64,000 bases of DNA. It comes from Luzula sylvatica (Eukaryota; Streptophyta; Magnoliopsida; Poales; Juncaceae). The notes below the pieces were generated by a model, which was not told the DNA's origin, searched no databases, and was given only the letters and a program-made list of their open reading frames with translations. Where the stretch lies: the NCBI GenBank assembly GCA_946800325.1, contig OX326961.1, positions 47,889,415 through 47,953,414 on the forward strand, in the 5' to 3' direction. Positions 46,732 through 59,400 of this stretch are shown piece by piece (within the stretch, counting starts at the first letter, position 1; each line of letters begins with the position of its first letter). The position numbers and the translations under genes are program-made.

Positions 46732-47584
46732 TTTATTTTCTTTTTTGTAATTTTATATATTTGATGTAACTAATAAAGTAAACTAAAGATTCTTGATTCT
46801 TGTTGTCTTCGTCAAAAGTATTTTCCAATATAGTTTTTTATTTGTTAATATATTTGGGGGTAAGTTTTTTTTATTGTTTTTTCCGTTTAAAAATATATGG
46901 GAATTTATTAAAAGTCCCATGGTTTCCCATATTCTGGAAAACACCCTGTTTTCTCAAGTTTTGAATTCATTATATGTCCATTATTTATACATTATCTCAA
47001 AATGATTTTTTTTTTTTTTGAAATCTCAAAATGAGTTAGTGGAGTTTTTGAAGTTAAGACCGTACAATTAAAATATCACTTAATATAACATAGAATGTCT
47101 AGCATAGCTATTAATTTATTAATTATTTTTTTTTTGAGAAAATAACTTGTTAATTATTATAGAGAGAGAGATAATTGAACATATATATCAGAGAACTTGA
47201 TGGATTTTTTTTGTTCAAATATTAAATTAGTCTCTTCGACATTTTTTTCTTCTTAATTCTACTACAAAAAATAACGATTCTTAGTAAGCATTATTTTTTT
47301 CATTCTTAAATGTTCATAACTAAATATGTTCGAATTGTCCTTGTGTTTTAGGTTTCATGTTATTATAGTTTTATAAAAAAATTTGATGTATAACATCGGT
47401 TTTTTCTGAATTTGCAGATATAATGTTGGGCTGACATAATTTGCAAAATTAGATGTTTTGTAATCTTATTTCGCCATCTCAAATAACGAAACATACTAAA
47501 TGTGATTTTTGCTGTTAAAAAACTTAAAATTGGTCCTAATTATTTAACCGATTTTCATACTATTATTATGTTTCTATCAGAGCC
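46732..47584. other. Intergenic, 3' flank of the oxidoreductase gene
   Basis: AT-rich with poly-T tracts; contains the words GGAATTTATTAAAAGTCCCA and CCCATATTCTGGAAAACACC near 46900-46950, which resemble an intron of the same gene near 44640-44700. No gene recognised. Confidence 0.4.
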
Positions 47585-49219
47585 CATCTTTTTGCAATCT
47601 CCTCATGCCACATCATCACAACTCATGCCACATCATCACAATTATTTCAACCATTAGATTATGATATGTGGTAATATATGAACCATAGATTAATCTTTGA
47701 TTTTGTGTGATTATCTTTTATTTGTAGATATTTATGTGTCCCTTATTTTACACATAGTTTTAAGCAATTTTAGAAGATCACATCACCTTACCCTGATGAC
47801 GTGTCAAAATATTATTTGTTAGGTTCATGTTGGACCGGTTGTATTTGATTTTGAATTTTTTTTCACAATATGTTACATGATCAAATGTGAATACAAGTAG
47901 AATGTGAATAGTTTAAATATCTAACATTAATAAATTAATAAATTAATATATAATATCATAAAATATACATCAAATATTGTTAGTGTTTTCATAATATAAT
48001 TTAAAAAAATTAAGAAATATATTCGCTATAATTTTATCTTTATTTTGAGATCCATATTATTATATATTTAATATTTTCTCTAACTTAAAATTATGAAAAC
48101 AATTATGTAAAAAAAATATAATTACATTAAGGACTTGTAAGACTAATTATTATTATTTTTAAATATGACTAATTACTATTTTTTAATATGACACATTGCG
48201 AAATATTTATTTAGTATTTTAACGCAACACATACAAAAAAAAAATAAATGTCACTATAAAATAATAAAACAACAATCATGGACATAAACACAAATCAAAA
48301 CCATATGATATTTTAAATTTTCATATCTAAAATTAAGAATAATAACATTGTAAAAGTTTAAAAAAATTATTTGTGTCTGATACATTTTATGTTTCATGTT
48401 TATTATTGAAAAATATTATATAAGTTAAAGAAATTATTTGTGTTTAGTAAATAAATATCTTTTATTATTTTTTTTAAAGATTAACATGAAACTATTTTAA
48501 GTCAAAATACAAATATAACATAATTGTTTTAAAAATAATAATAATAATTAGGATGTGCAATTTTTTTCAATTATATGTATAAAAATAGTAATAATTAGGA
48601 TTACATGTCATTGATGTAATTATATTTTTTTTTTATATTTTTTTTTACATAATTGTTTTCATAATTTTAAGTTAGAGAAAAATATTGAATATATGATAAT
48701 AACATACTTAGTAGTATGTGCAATTTTTTTCAATTATAGTTTTAAAATAATAATTATTAGGTTTACATATTGAATTATAGAGAAAAATATTGAATATATG
48801 ATAATAAGTTAATAACATATTGAATTATAGAGAAAAATATTTTAAGTTAGAGAAAAATATTAAATATATTAAATATATGATAATATGGATCTAAAAACAA
48901 TGATAAAATTCAAGCGAAAATATTTCTTAATTTTTTTAAATTATATTATGAAAATACTAACAATATTTGATGTATGTTTTATGATATTATATATTAATTT
49001 ATTAATGTTAGATATTTAAACTCTTCACATTCTATTTGTATTCACAATTTATCATGTAACATATTGTGAAAAAATTCAAAATCAAATGCAACTGGTCCAA
49101 CATGAACCTAACAAATAATATTTTGACACGTCGTCAATGTAAAGTGATGTGGCCTTCTAAAATTGCTTAAAACTATGTGTAAAATAAGGGACACATAAAT
49201 ATCTACAAATAAAACATAA
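47585..49219. mobile_element. Rearranged Helitron-like family-1 copies in inverted arrangement
   Basis: 47585-48165 is a copy in the orientation of the right arm of the 38348-40863 element, starting from its inner end (CATCTTTTTGCAATCTCCTC). From about 48175 the sequence switches to the opposite orientation, matching 38515 onward, until ACAAATAAAACATA at 49219, where it is cut by the next element. Neither CTAG terminus is kept. A local duplication around GAATTATAGAGAAAAATATT lies at 48775-48850. Confidence 0.55.
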
Positions 49220-51126
49220 CTTGGAGATTACCCGCGCTTCGCGGCGGTTTTGTTTCATTTGTTTTACCATACACATAATATATACACATAATATATAGTT
49301 ATGATTTTTCGGGATCAAATATAAGACTTTATGAAAATAAATATTATATTGATTAAGAAAGTTTGATGATGAGAAAATTAGTATACTATTTTTGAATATG
49401 CCACATTGCGAAATATTTATTTATTAATTTAATGCAACACATACAAAAAATAATAAATGTCACTATGAAATAATAAAACAACATGCGTGGACATAAACAA
49501 AAATCAAAACCATGTGATATTTTAAATTTCATATCTAAAATTAAGAATAATAACATTGTAAAAGTTTACAAAAATTATTTAAGTCTGATAAATTTTATAT
49601 TTCATGTTTATTATTGAAAAATATTGTGTTTAGTAAATAAATATATTTCATTATTTATTTTTAAAGATTAACATGAAACTGTTTTAAGTACAAATACAAA
49701 TATAACATAATTTTTTTCAATTATATTTTTAAAAACAATAATAATAAGTCATTACTGTAATTATGTTTATAATTATATCTTTTTTTACATAATTGTTTTC
49801 GTAATTTTAAGTTAGAGAAAAAATAGTGAACATATGATAATAACATACTTAGTAGTATGTGCACATTTTTTTAATTATAGTATTAAGAATAATAATAATT
49901 AGTCTTACAAGCCATTAATATAATTATATATTTTTTTACATAATTGTTTTCATAATTTTAAGTTAGAGAAAAATATTAAATATATGATAATATGGATCTC
50001 AAAATAAAGAGAAAATTACAGCGAATATATTTCTTAATTTTTTTATATTATATTATGAAAATACTAACAATATTTGATGTATGTTTAACATTTCACATAA
50101 GACTACATGATCAAATGTGAATGCAATGGAATATGAAAAGTTTTTTACATGAAATACTAATAATGTAATATGTAATATTGTAAAAAATACAACATATATT
50201 AGTATTATTTTGGAAATTTAATTTTATAAACCCATCAAATATATTCATTTTATTTTCTCTTTATTTTGACATCCATATTAGCATAGTTCATACATACCGT
50301 TTTTCATAATTTCAATTTGTAAAGATATTATGTAAGAAAATACAATGCATAAAAATACATATTTACATAATATATTTTTATGAATTTTATTTGCATAATT
50401 AAAATTTTAGGTATTATTATTTATTTTTTTAAAAATTATAAAAATAAGAATCTCATATAATATTATGTAGATTATATTTGTGTTTTTAAGCAAACAAAAC
50501 TTTTTTAAAAAAAAATAATAGAATTAAAAAAAAGTTTATCCATCTAAATAACTTTTGAAACTTATAAACACATATCAAATTGTATTGTTATTTTACAAAA
50601 TGTAAAATACAAAAAAATCATATGATATAAAATAATTTGTATTTATGTTTATTATAAATTAAATTTTGATATTATTTATTAAATTACTTCCACTATTAAG
50701 TTTTATATTGTTTTATATTTTTCATTGCATTTTGAATCAATAAAAATTATTACTACTATGTAATTAATAATGTGTTACTACATATGTTGTATGATTCATT
50801 ATTTTAATATTTGATATTGTATGAAATATTGTGAATAATGATATAATATTTGTTATTACATTTTTCTTAAAATTATATTATATCTTATTATTATATATTA
50901 TTATATAATGACACTAATATAAGTATTATTATTTGATTAAAAAAATGAAGATTTTTTGGTATCATGATGTAAAATAATTGTAATATATATGAATAATCAT
51001 AAATAAATGAATTCAAATAACTTTGTTTTAAGATGATATTATTAATATTATCATTCAAATATATAATTGTATTACAATGAAAAACATAATTTAAATGCTC
51101 GCCGCGTAGCGCGAGTATTCTCCAAG
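49220..51126. mobile_element. Hybrid Helitron-like element: family-1 left half, family-2 right half
   Basis: The left terminus CTTGGAGATTACCCGCGC (49220) and the following 850 bp match family 1. The right part (about 50080-51126), read on the minus strand, matches the family-2 element at 17857-18910, and ends GCTCGCCGCGTAGCGCGAG, then TATTCTCCAAG. Both outer ends have CTTG/CAAG where other copies have CTAG, and they are flanked by A and T. The fusion point is near 50075-50085. Confidence 0.55.
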
Positions 51127-51129
51127 TGG

Positions 51130-51398
51130 ATTAGATCATACATCATATACCATGAACCATATAATCTAATACCCCAAATCCTATCATCATATACCTTGAA
51201 CTTTATAACCATATATCATGAACCCTACTATATTGATTAGACCATACATCATATATCTCGAACCCTATAACCACATACTCTGAACCCTTCCATGTTGATT
51301 AGACCATACATTTTATACCTTGAATCTTATCACCCTATACCATGAACCATACTCTGTTGATTATGCCATACATCATATCCCTGAACCCTATAACCATA
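51130..51398. repeat. Second copy of the 62-bp minisatellite (duplicate of 38079-38347)
   Basis: Aligns base for base with 38079-38347 at an offset of 13,051 with only a few substitutions (for example GTACCTTGAAC versus ATACCTTGAAC). The duplication continues into the element at 51399. Confidence 0.88.
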
Positions 51399-52737
51399 CT
51401 AGGAGATTACCCGGGCTTCGCGGCGATTTTGTTTCATTTGTTTTACCATACACGTAATATATATACATAATATATAGTTATGATTTTTCGGGATCAAATA
51501 TAAGACTTTATGAAAATAAATATCATATTGATTAAGGAAGTTTGATGATGATAAAATTATCATACTATTTTTGAATATGACACATTGCGAAATATTAATT
51601 TAATACTACAATGTAACACATACAAAAAAGAATAAATGTCGCTATAAAATAATAAAAGAACATGGGTGGACATAAACAAAAATAAAAACCATATGATATT
51701 TTAAATTTTCATATCCAAAATTAAGAATAATAATATTGTAAAAGTTTAAAAAAATTATTTTTGTCTGATAAATTTTAAGTTTCATGTTTATTATTGAAAA
51801 ATATTATATAAGTAAAATAAATTATTTGTGTTTAGTAAATAAATTTTTTTTTTTTTTTAAAGATTAACATGAAACTGTTTTAAGTACAAATACAAATATA
51901 ACATAATTGTTTTAAAAATAATAATAATAATTAGGATGTGCAAAAAAAAATTATATTATATTTTAAAAAATGATAATAATAAGGATTACAAGTCATTAGT
52001 ATAATTATATTTATTTCTATATCTTTTTTACATAATTGTTTTCATAATTTTAAGTTAGAGAAAAATATTGAATATATGATAATAACATACTTAGTAGTAT
52101 GTGCAATTTTTTTCAATTATAGTTTAAAAATAATAATAATTAGTCTTACAAGTCATTAATTTAATTATATTTATTTTTATATCTTTTTTTACACAATTGT
52201 TTTCATAATTTTAAGTTAGAAAAAAATATTAAATATATGATAATATGGATCTCAAAATAAAGATAAAATTCCAGCGAATATATTTCTTAATTTTTTTAAA
52301 TTATATTATGAAAATACTAACAATATTTGATGTATGTTTTATTATATTATATATTAATTTATTAATTCATTAATGTTAGATATTTAAACTCTTCACATTC
52401 TATTTGTATTCACAATTGATCATGTATCATGTTGTGAAAAAATTCAAAATCAAATACAACTGGTCCAACATGAACCTAACAAATAATATTTTGACACGTC
52501 ATTAGTGTAAGGTGATGTGGCCTTCTAAAATTACTTAAAACTATGTGTGAAATAAGAGACACATAAATATCTACAAATAAAACATAACCACACAAAATCA
52601 AAGGTTAATCTATGGTTCATATGTTGCTACATATCCTAATCTAATGGTTGAAATAATTGTGATGATGTGGCATGAGTTGTGATGAGGTGGCATGAGGAGA
52701 TTGCATAAAGATGGGTCCAAAATAAGGGGGTTGGTAA
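51399..52737 (-). mobile_element. Helitron-like family-1 element, apparently a complete single copy
   Basis: The minus-strand 3' end is at 51399 (CTAG, preceded by A, with the GC hairpin word CCCGGGCTTCGCGG next to it). The element runs to about 52737, where the minisatellite resumes (CATAACCCTACTCTATCG), so the target array can be read on both sides. It is about 1.34 kb, AT-rich and non-coding. It matches the left arm of 38348-40863 almost exactly, but keeps about 35 bp at its far end (ATGGGTCCAAAATAAGGGGG) missing there. The exact 5' terminus is uncertain. Confidence 0.6.
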
Positions 52738-53157
52738 ATACCATAACCCTACTCTATCGATTAGACAAAATATCATATACCCGAATCATCCTATACACTG
52801 AATCCTATTGTTGATTGGACCATACATCTTATATTATGAATCATATAACCCTAAATCCTAAACCCTAATTATTTATTAATTCATGAAATTTAAAAAATAA
52901 GTTTTTAGTACTTGTTTGGACGTATTTCATACCTCAAATGACCACTAAATTTGACAACAAAAAAATATTTAATTTGTTGTACTTCATAAGATTTACAACT
53001 TTCATATTAAAGAAATTTTCTAAATCTCAACCTAACCTTGGCAAAATCTAGTTACGAATGCGTAGAAAAAATAAAATAAAACTATCTTTCACCCGCACCG
53101 AAAGAGTAAATAAAAGGATCTCTTTCGTCATGAACGTTGAAGAAAGAGAGTACAGTG
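52738..53157. other. Residual minisatellite, then AT-rich intergenic
   Basis: 52738-52865 continues the 62-bp-type minisatellite and ends in the telomere-like words CCCTAAATCCTAAACCCTAA. The rest shows no feature. Confidence 0.5.
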
Positions 53158-53222
53158 AGTCTAAATACAATCAGTACGTAGAAGGATGAAACTTCTACGC
53201 ACTTATTGTATTTAGACCTCTC
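53158..53222. repeat. Short perfect-arm foldback
   Basis: GTCTAAATACAATCAGTACG...AGAAG faces CTTCTACGCACTTATTGTAT...TAGAC around a small loop near 53188-53192. It may be the core of a small MITE, since GAAAGAG/CTTTCGTC words occur on both sides, but outer ends were not defined. Confidence 0.6.
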
Positions 53223-53473
53223 TTAACACTCAAAATCTATCTCGAATCTCTTTCGTCAGACAAACTAATATCTTTCGTCGGACTCTCCCGCAAAAGAGTC
53301 AAATTTGTAAATTGCAAAACTTGCTATTTACAATTTAGCCATTTATAAGTGATATGTCTAAAGAATTTGCAATCGAGCACAACTGACAGGGGAAGCCCCC
53401 CCCCTTTTATTCCTTGAATTATACTCACCTGTCACCTGCACATAACAATTGAATACATTAAAAAATTAAGGGA

Positions 53474-53731
53474 AATTATACTTTGCCCTCTCATTTCCCC
53501 TGAGATTCCCCACACTAATTAATCCCATAATTAGTGTGGTGGATTAACGAGTAATTCATGATGATTAAAATTTTAATATGTAATTAAGGTTCATATCAAT
53601 TGATGATTAATTCTAAATAATTAAAAATAAATAATTCTAAATTAATCGTTAATCCAAAACACTAATTATTGAATTAATCATGAATTATTATTGTGGGAAA
53701 ATTATGGGGAAATTTGAGGGGCATAAAATTA
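53474..53731. mobile_element. MITE with about 40-bp TIRs
   Basis: The left arm (TACTTTGCCCTCTCATTTCC, then CCCACA) matches the reverse complement of the right arm (TGTGGGAAAATTATGGGG, then TTGAGGGGCATAAAAT). AT-rich inside with ATTAATC repeats. No coding capacity. Confidence 0.62.
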
Positions 53732-53992
53732 AATAGAGATGCACCCAATAGTTGCATGTTATGTACAAAGTGACATAATTGAGGGAAAGAAAATATCATT
53801 ACTCAATTATTTAAGGCGGCAATTTTATGATGCAACTTCTAGACCCTGCTGTTTAAGACAAAAATAAAATAAAATGAAATTAAATGAAACTATTTATGTC
53901 ACAAATGATCGATAATTTTAGAGAAAAATATGATATTCCCCCACTATCATATATATTACCAATTAACAATTAATTCAAATGATAATTAATGA

Positions 53993-54458
53993 TGTGAGGC
54001 AAATAAGGCACAAAATTAATGCGTAATTTGGGGATTTTAGCCCTTGTGAAGAACAATTCTATATACTTTATTAATCATATTTGAGATAACATGAATATTT
54101 CTTCACTAAGTGTGTTTTACTGCTTAATCACAGGAATTAGAAGGAATTTCTGGGAATTTGGAGAGTGTAGTTGTCTCCAACACGTCAAGAGGAGTGAAAA
54201 CGATATATTACACCGATATATTCGGTACATGAATGAGACGGGAGGCAAACAATTATCATGATAGAAACTTACACAAGAGTCTACACGAAAACCACTCAAT
54301 CCTTAGCCCTTATCCAGCCCACCTACCTTGGATGGAAATTACCTCATTACCCTCAATCCTCTTCACCAACTCGTGGCCAATAAGAAGACTCCGTGAGTGC
54401 TATAAATATGACCACAAGGGCCACGAGTTTGATACGCTCTTTTTACCCTTTTTACGCC

Positions 54459-54512
<54 letters not shown>

Positions 54513-54672
54513 AGCACAATCAAGAACCTTCAAGATACTTCAAGATCAATCAAGAAAGATCTCTCAAGGACTAGTCGAGACAAGGGAGCTCATCCCTTCG
54601 ACGAATCCTTCTCATCCTTCGAAGATCGGGCCGTGACAAGGAGCTATTCCCTACGGTGGATTTGAGAAGTGA
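53993..54672 (+). mobile_element. Partial LTR of the Athila-like element, in tandem with the full LTR
   Basis: Starts TGTGAGGCAAATAAGGCAC and runs parallel to 54673-55300 with scattered differences, including a TATA box (TATAAATATG at 54401) and a CT microsatellite (54462-54509). It then diverges and stops at the start of the next LTR. It lacks the palindrome array and PBS. It is either a truncated older LTR or a product of unequal exchange. Confidence 0.75.
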
Positions 54673-55080
54673 TGTGAAGAAAATAAGGCACAAATTTAAT
54701 GCTTAATTTAGGGATTTTAGCCCTTGTGAAGAGCAATTCTATATACTTTATTAATCATATTTGAGATAACATGAATATTTCTTCACTAAGTGTGTTTTAT
54801 TGCTTAATCACAGGTATTAGAAGGAATTTCTGGGAATTTCGAGAGTGTAGTTGTCTCCAACACGTCGAGAGGAGTGAAAACGATATATTACATCGATATA
54901 TTCGGTACATGAATGAGACGGGAGGCAAACAATTATCATGATGAAAACTTACACAAAAGTTTACACGAAAACCACTCAACCCTTAGCCCTTATCCTGCCC
55001 ACCTACCTTTGGTGGGAATTACTTCCTTACCCCCAATCCTCTCCACCAACTCGTGGCCAATAAGAAGACTCCATGAGTGC

Positions 55081-55139
55081 TATAAATATGACCACAAGGG
55101 CCACGAGTTTGGGACGTTCTTTTCACGCTCTTTTACGCC

Positions 55140-55210
<71 letters not shown>
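55081..55210 (+). promoter_or_regulatory. TATA box and downstream CT tract of the Athila-like LTR
   Basis: TATAAATATG at 55081-55090 followed about 60 bp later by (CT)n to 55210. The same arrangement is kept in the partial LTR (54401 and 54462-54509). Transcription would start roughly 30 bp after the TATA box, so the CT tract is in the 5' leader. Confidence 0.6.
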
Positions 55211-55214
<4 letters not shown>

Positions 55215-55856
55215 TTAAGCAAGTCCAAGAACTTTCAAGAACACGCAAGAATTGCAACTACGAACGATAATTTTCTAAGATCGATCACCGAATAGAAGCT
55301 TACTTCATTCGGTGAATCGGTTTACACTTCGACGAAGATCGAGTTGCGAGGGTTGAGGTGGAGCTTTCTTCATCCGAATCCACGCAAGCAAGGAGTCGAG
55401 CATTCGCTATTCCACTCGGGAGCTTTCTTCCAATTGGACTTCTTGCAATCTCGAGTTCACTCAACCGGTACGGAGCTTTCTTCGATTGGCGAGTGGATCG
55501 GTACGAAAGGAAACGTTGTGTGAGGCGACTAGCTTTCTAGCATCTCAAGCAACGGAGAAGGCATCCAAGACGAGACTCGAAGCCTTCTTCATCTCTCTAG
55601 GTGTTTTCTTTCCTTTCTTGTAATTCTTGTAGTTTAAATTCGAAATTGGGTTTGTGTAAAGAATTCTCGGTTTAATGAATCTTTAGTTTCTTGTTTACTT
55701 GAATCGAATCTTTGTTCTAAAACTTGTTCTTTTACTTAAGCTTTTGCTCTCAATTTCTGCCTTAAAACTCAGTTTAATCTCACTTAATTCAATCTCAAAT
55801 TAAACCTTTAATTCAAGTCTCAAATCAAAACTCAAACCAGAATTCCAGAAATACTT

Positions 55857-56191
55857 CCGTTATAACGGAACTTGAACTGCGTTATAACGGACTCAACGGT
55901 TTGTACCTGACTTTCAGTCTGTTGGTACTCCGTTGTAACGCAACTTAACTCCGTTGTAACGGACTCACCAGGATTTCCACTCAAATAGTTCAATACTAGT
56001 GCGTTGTAACGGAAGTTGAGGTCCGTTGTAACGGATTAACCAATCCGTTGCAACGCAACCACTGTTCGTTATAACGGACTAGTTTAGTGCGTTATAACGG
56101 AGTTTCATCCGTTGTAACGGACGTCATTTCACACTAGCGCCAGAAAATTCACTCAAGTGCGTTGTAACGGAACTTACTTCCCTTGTAACGG
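55857..56191 (+). promoter_or_regulatory. Array of 12 CGTT(R)TAACG palindromes in the Athila-like LTR
   Basis: Twelve 12-bp sites of the form (C/G)CGTTRTAACGG start at 55857, 55879, 55930, 55951, 56001, 56023, 56045, 56066, 56089, 56109, 56159 and 56180, i.e. steps of 20-23 bp or 50-51 bp. Each is a palindrome or near-palindrome containing AACGG, the core bound by R1R2R3-type MYB proteins at mitosis-specific (MSA) elements. The array lies downstream of the predicted transcription start. Function is inferred only. Confidence 0.7.
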
Positions 56192-56375
56192 ACTATCTTC
56201 TGTGAATTTTCTTCGTTATTTCTCATCCATTTTGATCCAAATTGTGACGCAATTGCTCCCCGTGGAACGAATCTATACATTTGCCACTGTACAAACTTAG
56301 ATTACAAATTTTGTTGATTGTTCGGGGTTTTTAACACAATGACATATTAAACACACACAAATCCCGCTCATCAAA

Positions 56376-56393
56376 TGGCGCCGCTGCCGGGGA
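56376..56393 (+). promoter_or_regulatory. Primer-binding site of Athila-like element
   Basis: TGGCGCCGCTGCCGGGGA is the plant Athila/Tat type of PBS that matches the 3' end of a tRNA (usually tRNA-Asp; one mismatch to the common GTTGCC wording). It lies two bases after the LTR end. Confidence 0.85.
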
Positions 56394-56485
56394 GCGGTGT
56401 TTAAGTCAATATTTTAGATCGAAACTTGAGATTTAAATTCATAAATTTGTTTACTCACTTCTTTGTTTCCTTTGTGACAATCTAG

Positions 56486-59400
56486 GTGAGAGAAGAAAGC
56501 TTTATGCACAACACAAGATCACGAAAAGGCGAATTACTTCCATTTGTCAAGGAAATCGAAAGAAGGAACAAGAGCTCTAAGAAGAGCAAGGAACCGACAC
56601 AAGAAGATCAAGACGAACCTCAACTTCAAACTCAAACTTTTTCTTCTTTCTCTACTCATTTAAATTCAAATATGGGTGATGAAACAAGAGCTCCAAGGCC
56701 AAAAACCTTGAGAGAATTAGTAGCACCTGGAAATGTGGAGGATAATTATAATTTTATTAGACCCAATATTCCGAATTTCAAAGCGGATCCGAGCATTATA
56801 GGCTCATTGCCTATTTTTCATGGGAAAGCCACGGAAAACCCTCATAAACACTTAAAAGATTTCAAGATTCAACTAAACATATATTCGAATTTTGAAGCTT
56901 TTAGTGACATTGTTCTTCTTCTTTTTCCTTACTCATTAGGTGAAGGACCCAATGATTGGTTCTACACGCTTAGAGGCCCTCTCGCATTCAACGAAGTAGC
57001 AAACCTCTTCAAGGAGAGGTACTTTTCGGCCTCTCGATTGGCGGCTATAAGGCGAGAACTTTTGGCAATAACGCAAAAACCGAACGAAACATTCCACGAA
57101 TACTACGATCGATTCATGCATTTGAAGGAAGAATGCCCAAGCCACAATGTCGCGGTCCAATTCCTCTACGAACAATTCATTAACGGGCTAGGATACTCGG
57201 AGAACCAATTCCTCAACGCATCCGCGGGGGGAAGTATCGCGAACAAAGACCTCGAAGAGATTAAGAAGCTACTCGAAGTGATGGCAACCAATTCTCAATC
57301 AAGAAGGAACGTCGAATACCGAGTTAACGCGTGTAGCGACCTCAATGTCGACATGCTAAACAACAAGCTCGAGATCATCATGAAGGCTTTGGGTAAGGAG
57401 GAAACGAAAACATGTGGGGTTTGCCTCGCAAATACACACCACACCGATGAGTGCCCGAGTGTGATCGAAGATGCGAATGTCGTTTACAAGAAATTCGACG
57501 CCTCGAACTCGTATAACCCTAATCTCCGCAACCATCCTAACTTTAGTTGGTCGAATCCCAACAATGCTCAACCCGATCCATACCGACAAGCGGTTACAAA
57601 ACCGGCAACATACCAACACCCAAATGCAACACAAGCGGTTCAAAAATCGTTTCCAACTCAAGACCCGAATCAAGAAATGAAGCAAATGATGGAAGGAATG
57701 ATGAGTATGATGACCTCAATGAAACAAGAATTGAAACAAGACAATAAACAAAACATGGACTCGTTGAAGCAAGAGATCTCAAGTGTAAGGCAAGATGTTT
57801 CGAACACGAATCGCCATGTGGGCAACTTGGAGACTCAAATCAATCAAATTGCCACTCGAGTAAACGTAATCGAATCCCAAGGTACATCTCGACTCCAATC
57901 TCAATCTTTGGCTCCTTCCGAGCAAAGACATGTGAACGCAATATCGCTCCGAAGCGGTAAAGAGGTGGGCGAAAGTTCGAAGAGCAAGGAGGTACAAGAA
58001 GAAAAGGAGCTCGAGGTACCGGTACCGAAGAAGAGTCCGACTCAAGCCGCGACGTTACCAACTCAAGAATTAGAAACCGAATCGATTCAAGTCAAGCCAC
58101 CTTTCCCGAGTCGTCTCCCAAAGCCAAACGAATCGAATAACGACGTGCTTGCCATCTTAAAGAAGGTGGAGGTAAACATTCCTCTACTCGAAGCAATCAA
58201 AGAAGTGCCTCGTTTGGCAAAATACCTCAAGGCATTGTGCACGAATAAAAGAAAGACAAAGGGAGATGAGTTGATAAGTGTGGGGGAGAGTGTTTCGGCG
58301 ATTTTGAGACTCCCCCAAAAGCACAAAGATCCGGGGATGTTTGCCATTCCATGCAAAATCGGGCAACATGAATTACCCAAATGCATGCTCGATTTAGGCG
58401 CATCCATTAATGTAATGCCCTTCTCGGTTTTCAAAACCCTAGATCTCGGCCCTCTCGACGATACACAAGTAGTAATTCAATTGGCCGATAGATCTACGAC
58501 GAAGCCGGTGGGAGTAGTCGAAGATGTGATCGTAACGGTGAATGGACTTTACTTCCCCGCGGACTTCTACGTGTTGGACATGAATGAGGGGAGTAACGAT
58601 TCAACCCCGATTCTCCTTGGACGGCCATTTTTGAAGACGGCGCGCACAAAAATCGATGTACACGCGGGAGAGCTCACGATGGAGTTCGATGATGAGGTAA
58701 TCAAATTCAATATTTTTGACAAACTAAAGGAACCCATTGTAGGTACACTCAACTTAAGTGCTATGGACGTGATCGACGATTGTGTACAAGAGGTCATGGA
58801 TAGCTCATTCGAAAACTTTCAATGGAGCTCAAACCCTTTGTTCGAAGAATTTGAAGGATGTGACAATCCTACATTCGAAATCGAGTCGGAGTTGGAAGAA
58901 GAACGAAACATAGATCAAGCACTCTTTCTAAGAGACCTCGAAATCCCGATGCAAAGAGCTCCACCTTCAATCGAACAAGCTCCAAGGTTAGAATTGAAAA
59001 AATTACCTATTGGACGAAAGTATGCTTTTCTCGATGAAGCGGAAACTTTGCCGGTGATAATCGCCTCGAACCTAGCAAAGGAGCAAGAAGAAAAACTCAT
59101 CGAAATGCTAAAAAGGAATAAGAAGGCTTTCGGGTGGACACTCTCCGACATTCCGGGCATCTCCCCCTCCATGTGCACACACCGAATCCTTCTCGAAGAC
59201 GGAGCAAAACCATCGCGCGAACCTCAAAGGCGGCTCAATCCGCCCATGATGGAAGTAGTAAAAAAGGAGGTGATCAAATTGTTAGATGCGGGGATCATTT
59301 ACCCCATCGCCGACTCGAAATGGGTATCGCCAATACACGTGGTACCGAAGAAAACGGGGATGACGATTGTTGAGAACGATGAAGGCGATCAAGTGCCGAC

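Larger units (their letters stand above)
54673..56373 (+). mobile_element. 5' LTR of Athila-like Ty3 retrotransposon (about 1.7 kb)
   Basis: Starts TGTGAAGAAAATAAGGCAC and ends ...CTCATCA two bases before a primer-binding site. A TATA box is at 55081-55088, so U3 is about 400 bp and R/U5 about 1.25 kb. A long CT microsatellite lies just downstream (55142-55210). The R/U5 part has the 12-palindrome array. No 3' LTR lies inside the window. Confidence 0.82.

Noticed and set aside
52845..52870. Telomere-like CCCTAAA words
   Set aside because: Only a few degenerate copies at the end of a 62-bp minisatellite; too short to be an interstitial telomere array.
54117..54979. Minus-strand 60-codon frames (MSGFRVDSCVSFYHDN) in both LTR copies
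   Set aside because: They are the same non-coding LTR sequence in duplicate; no transcript or homology supports a gene.
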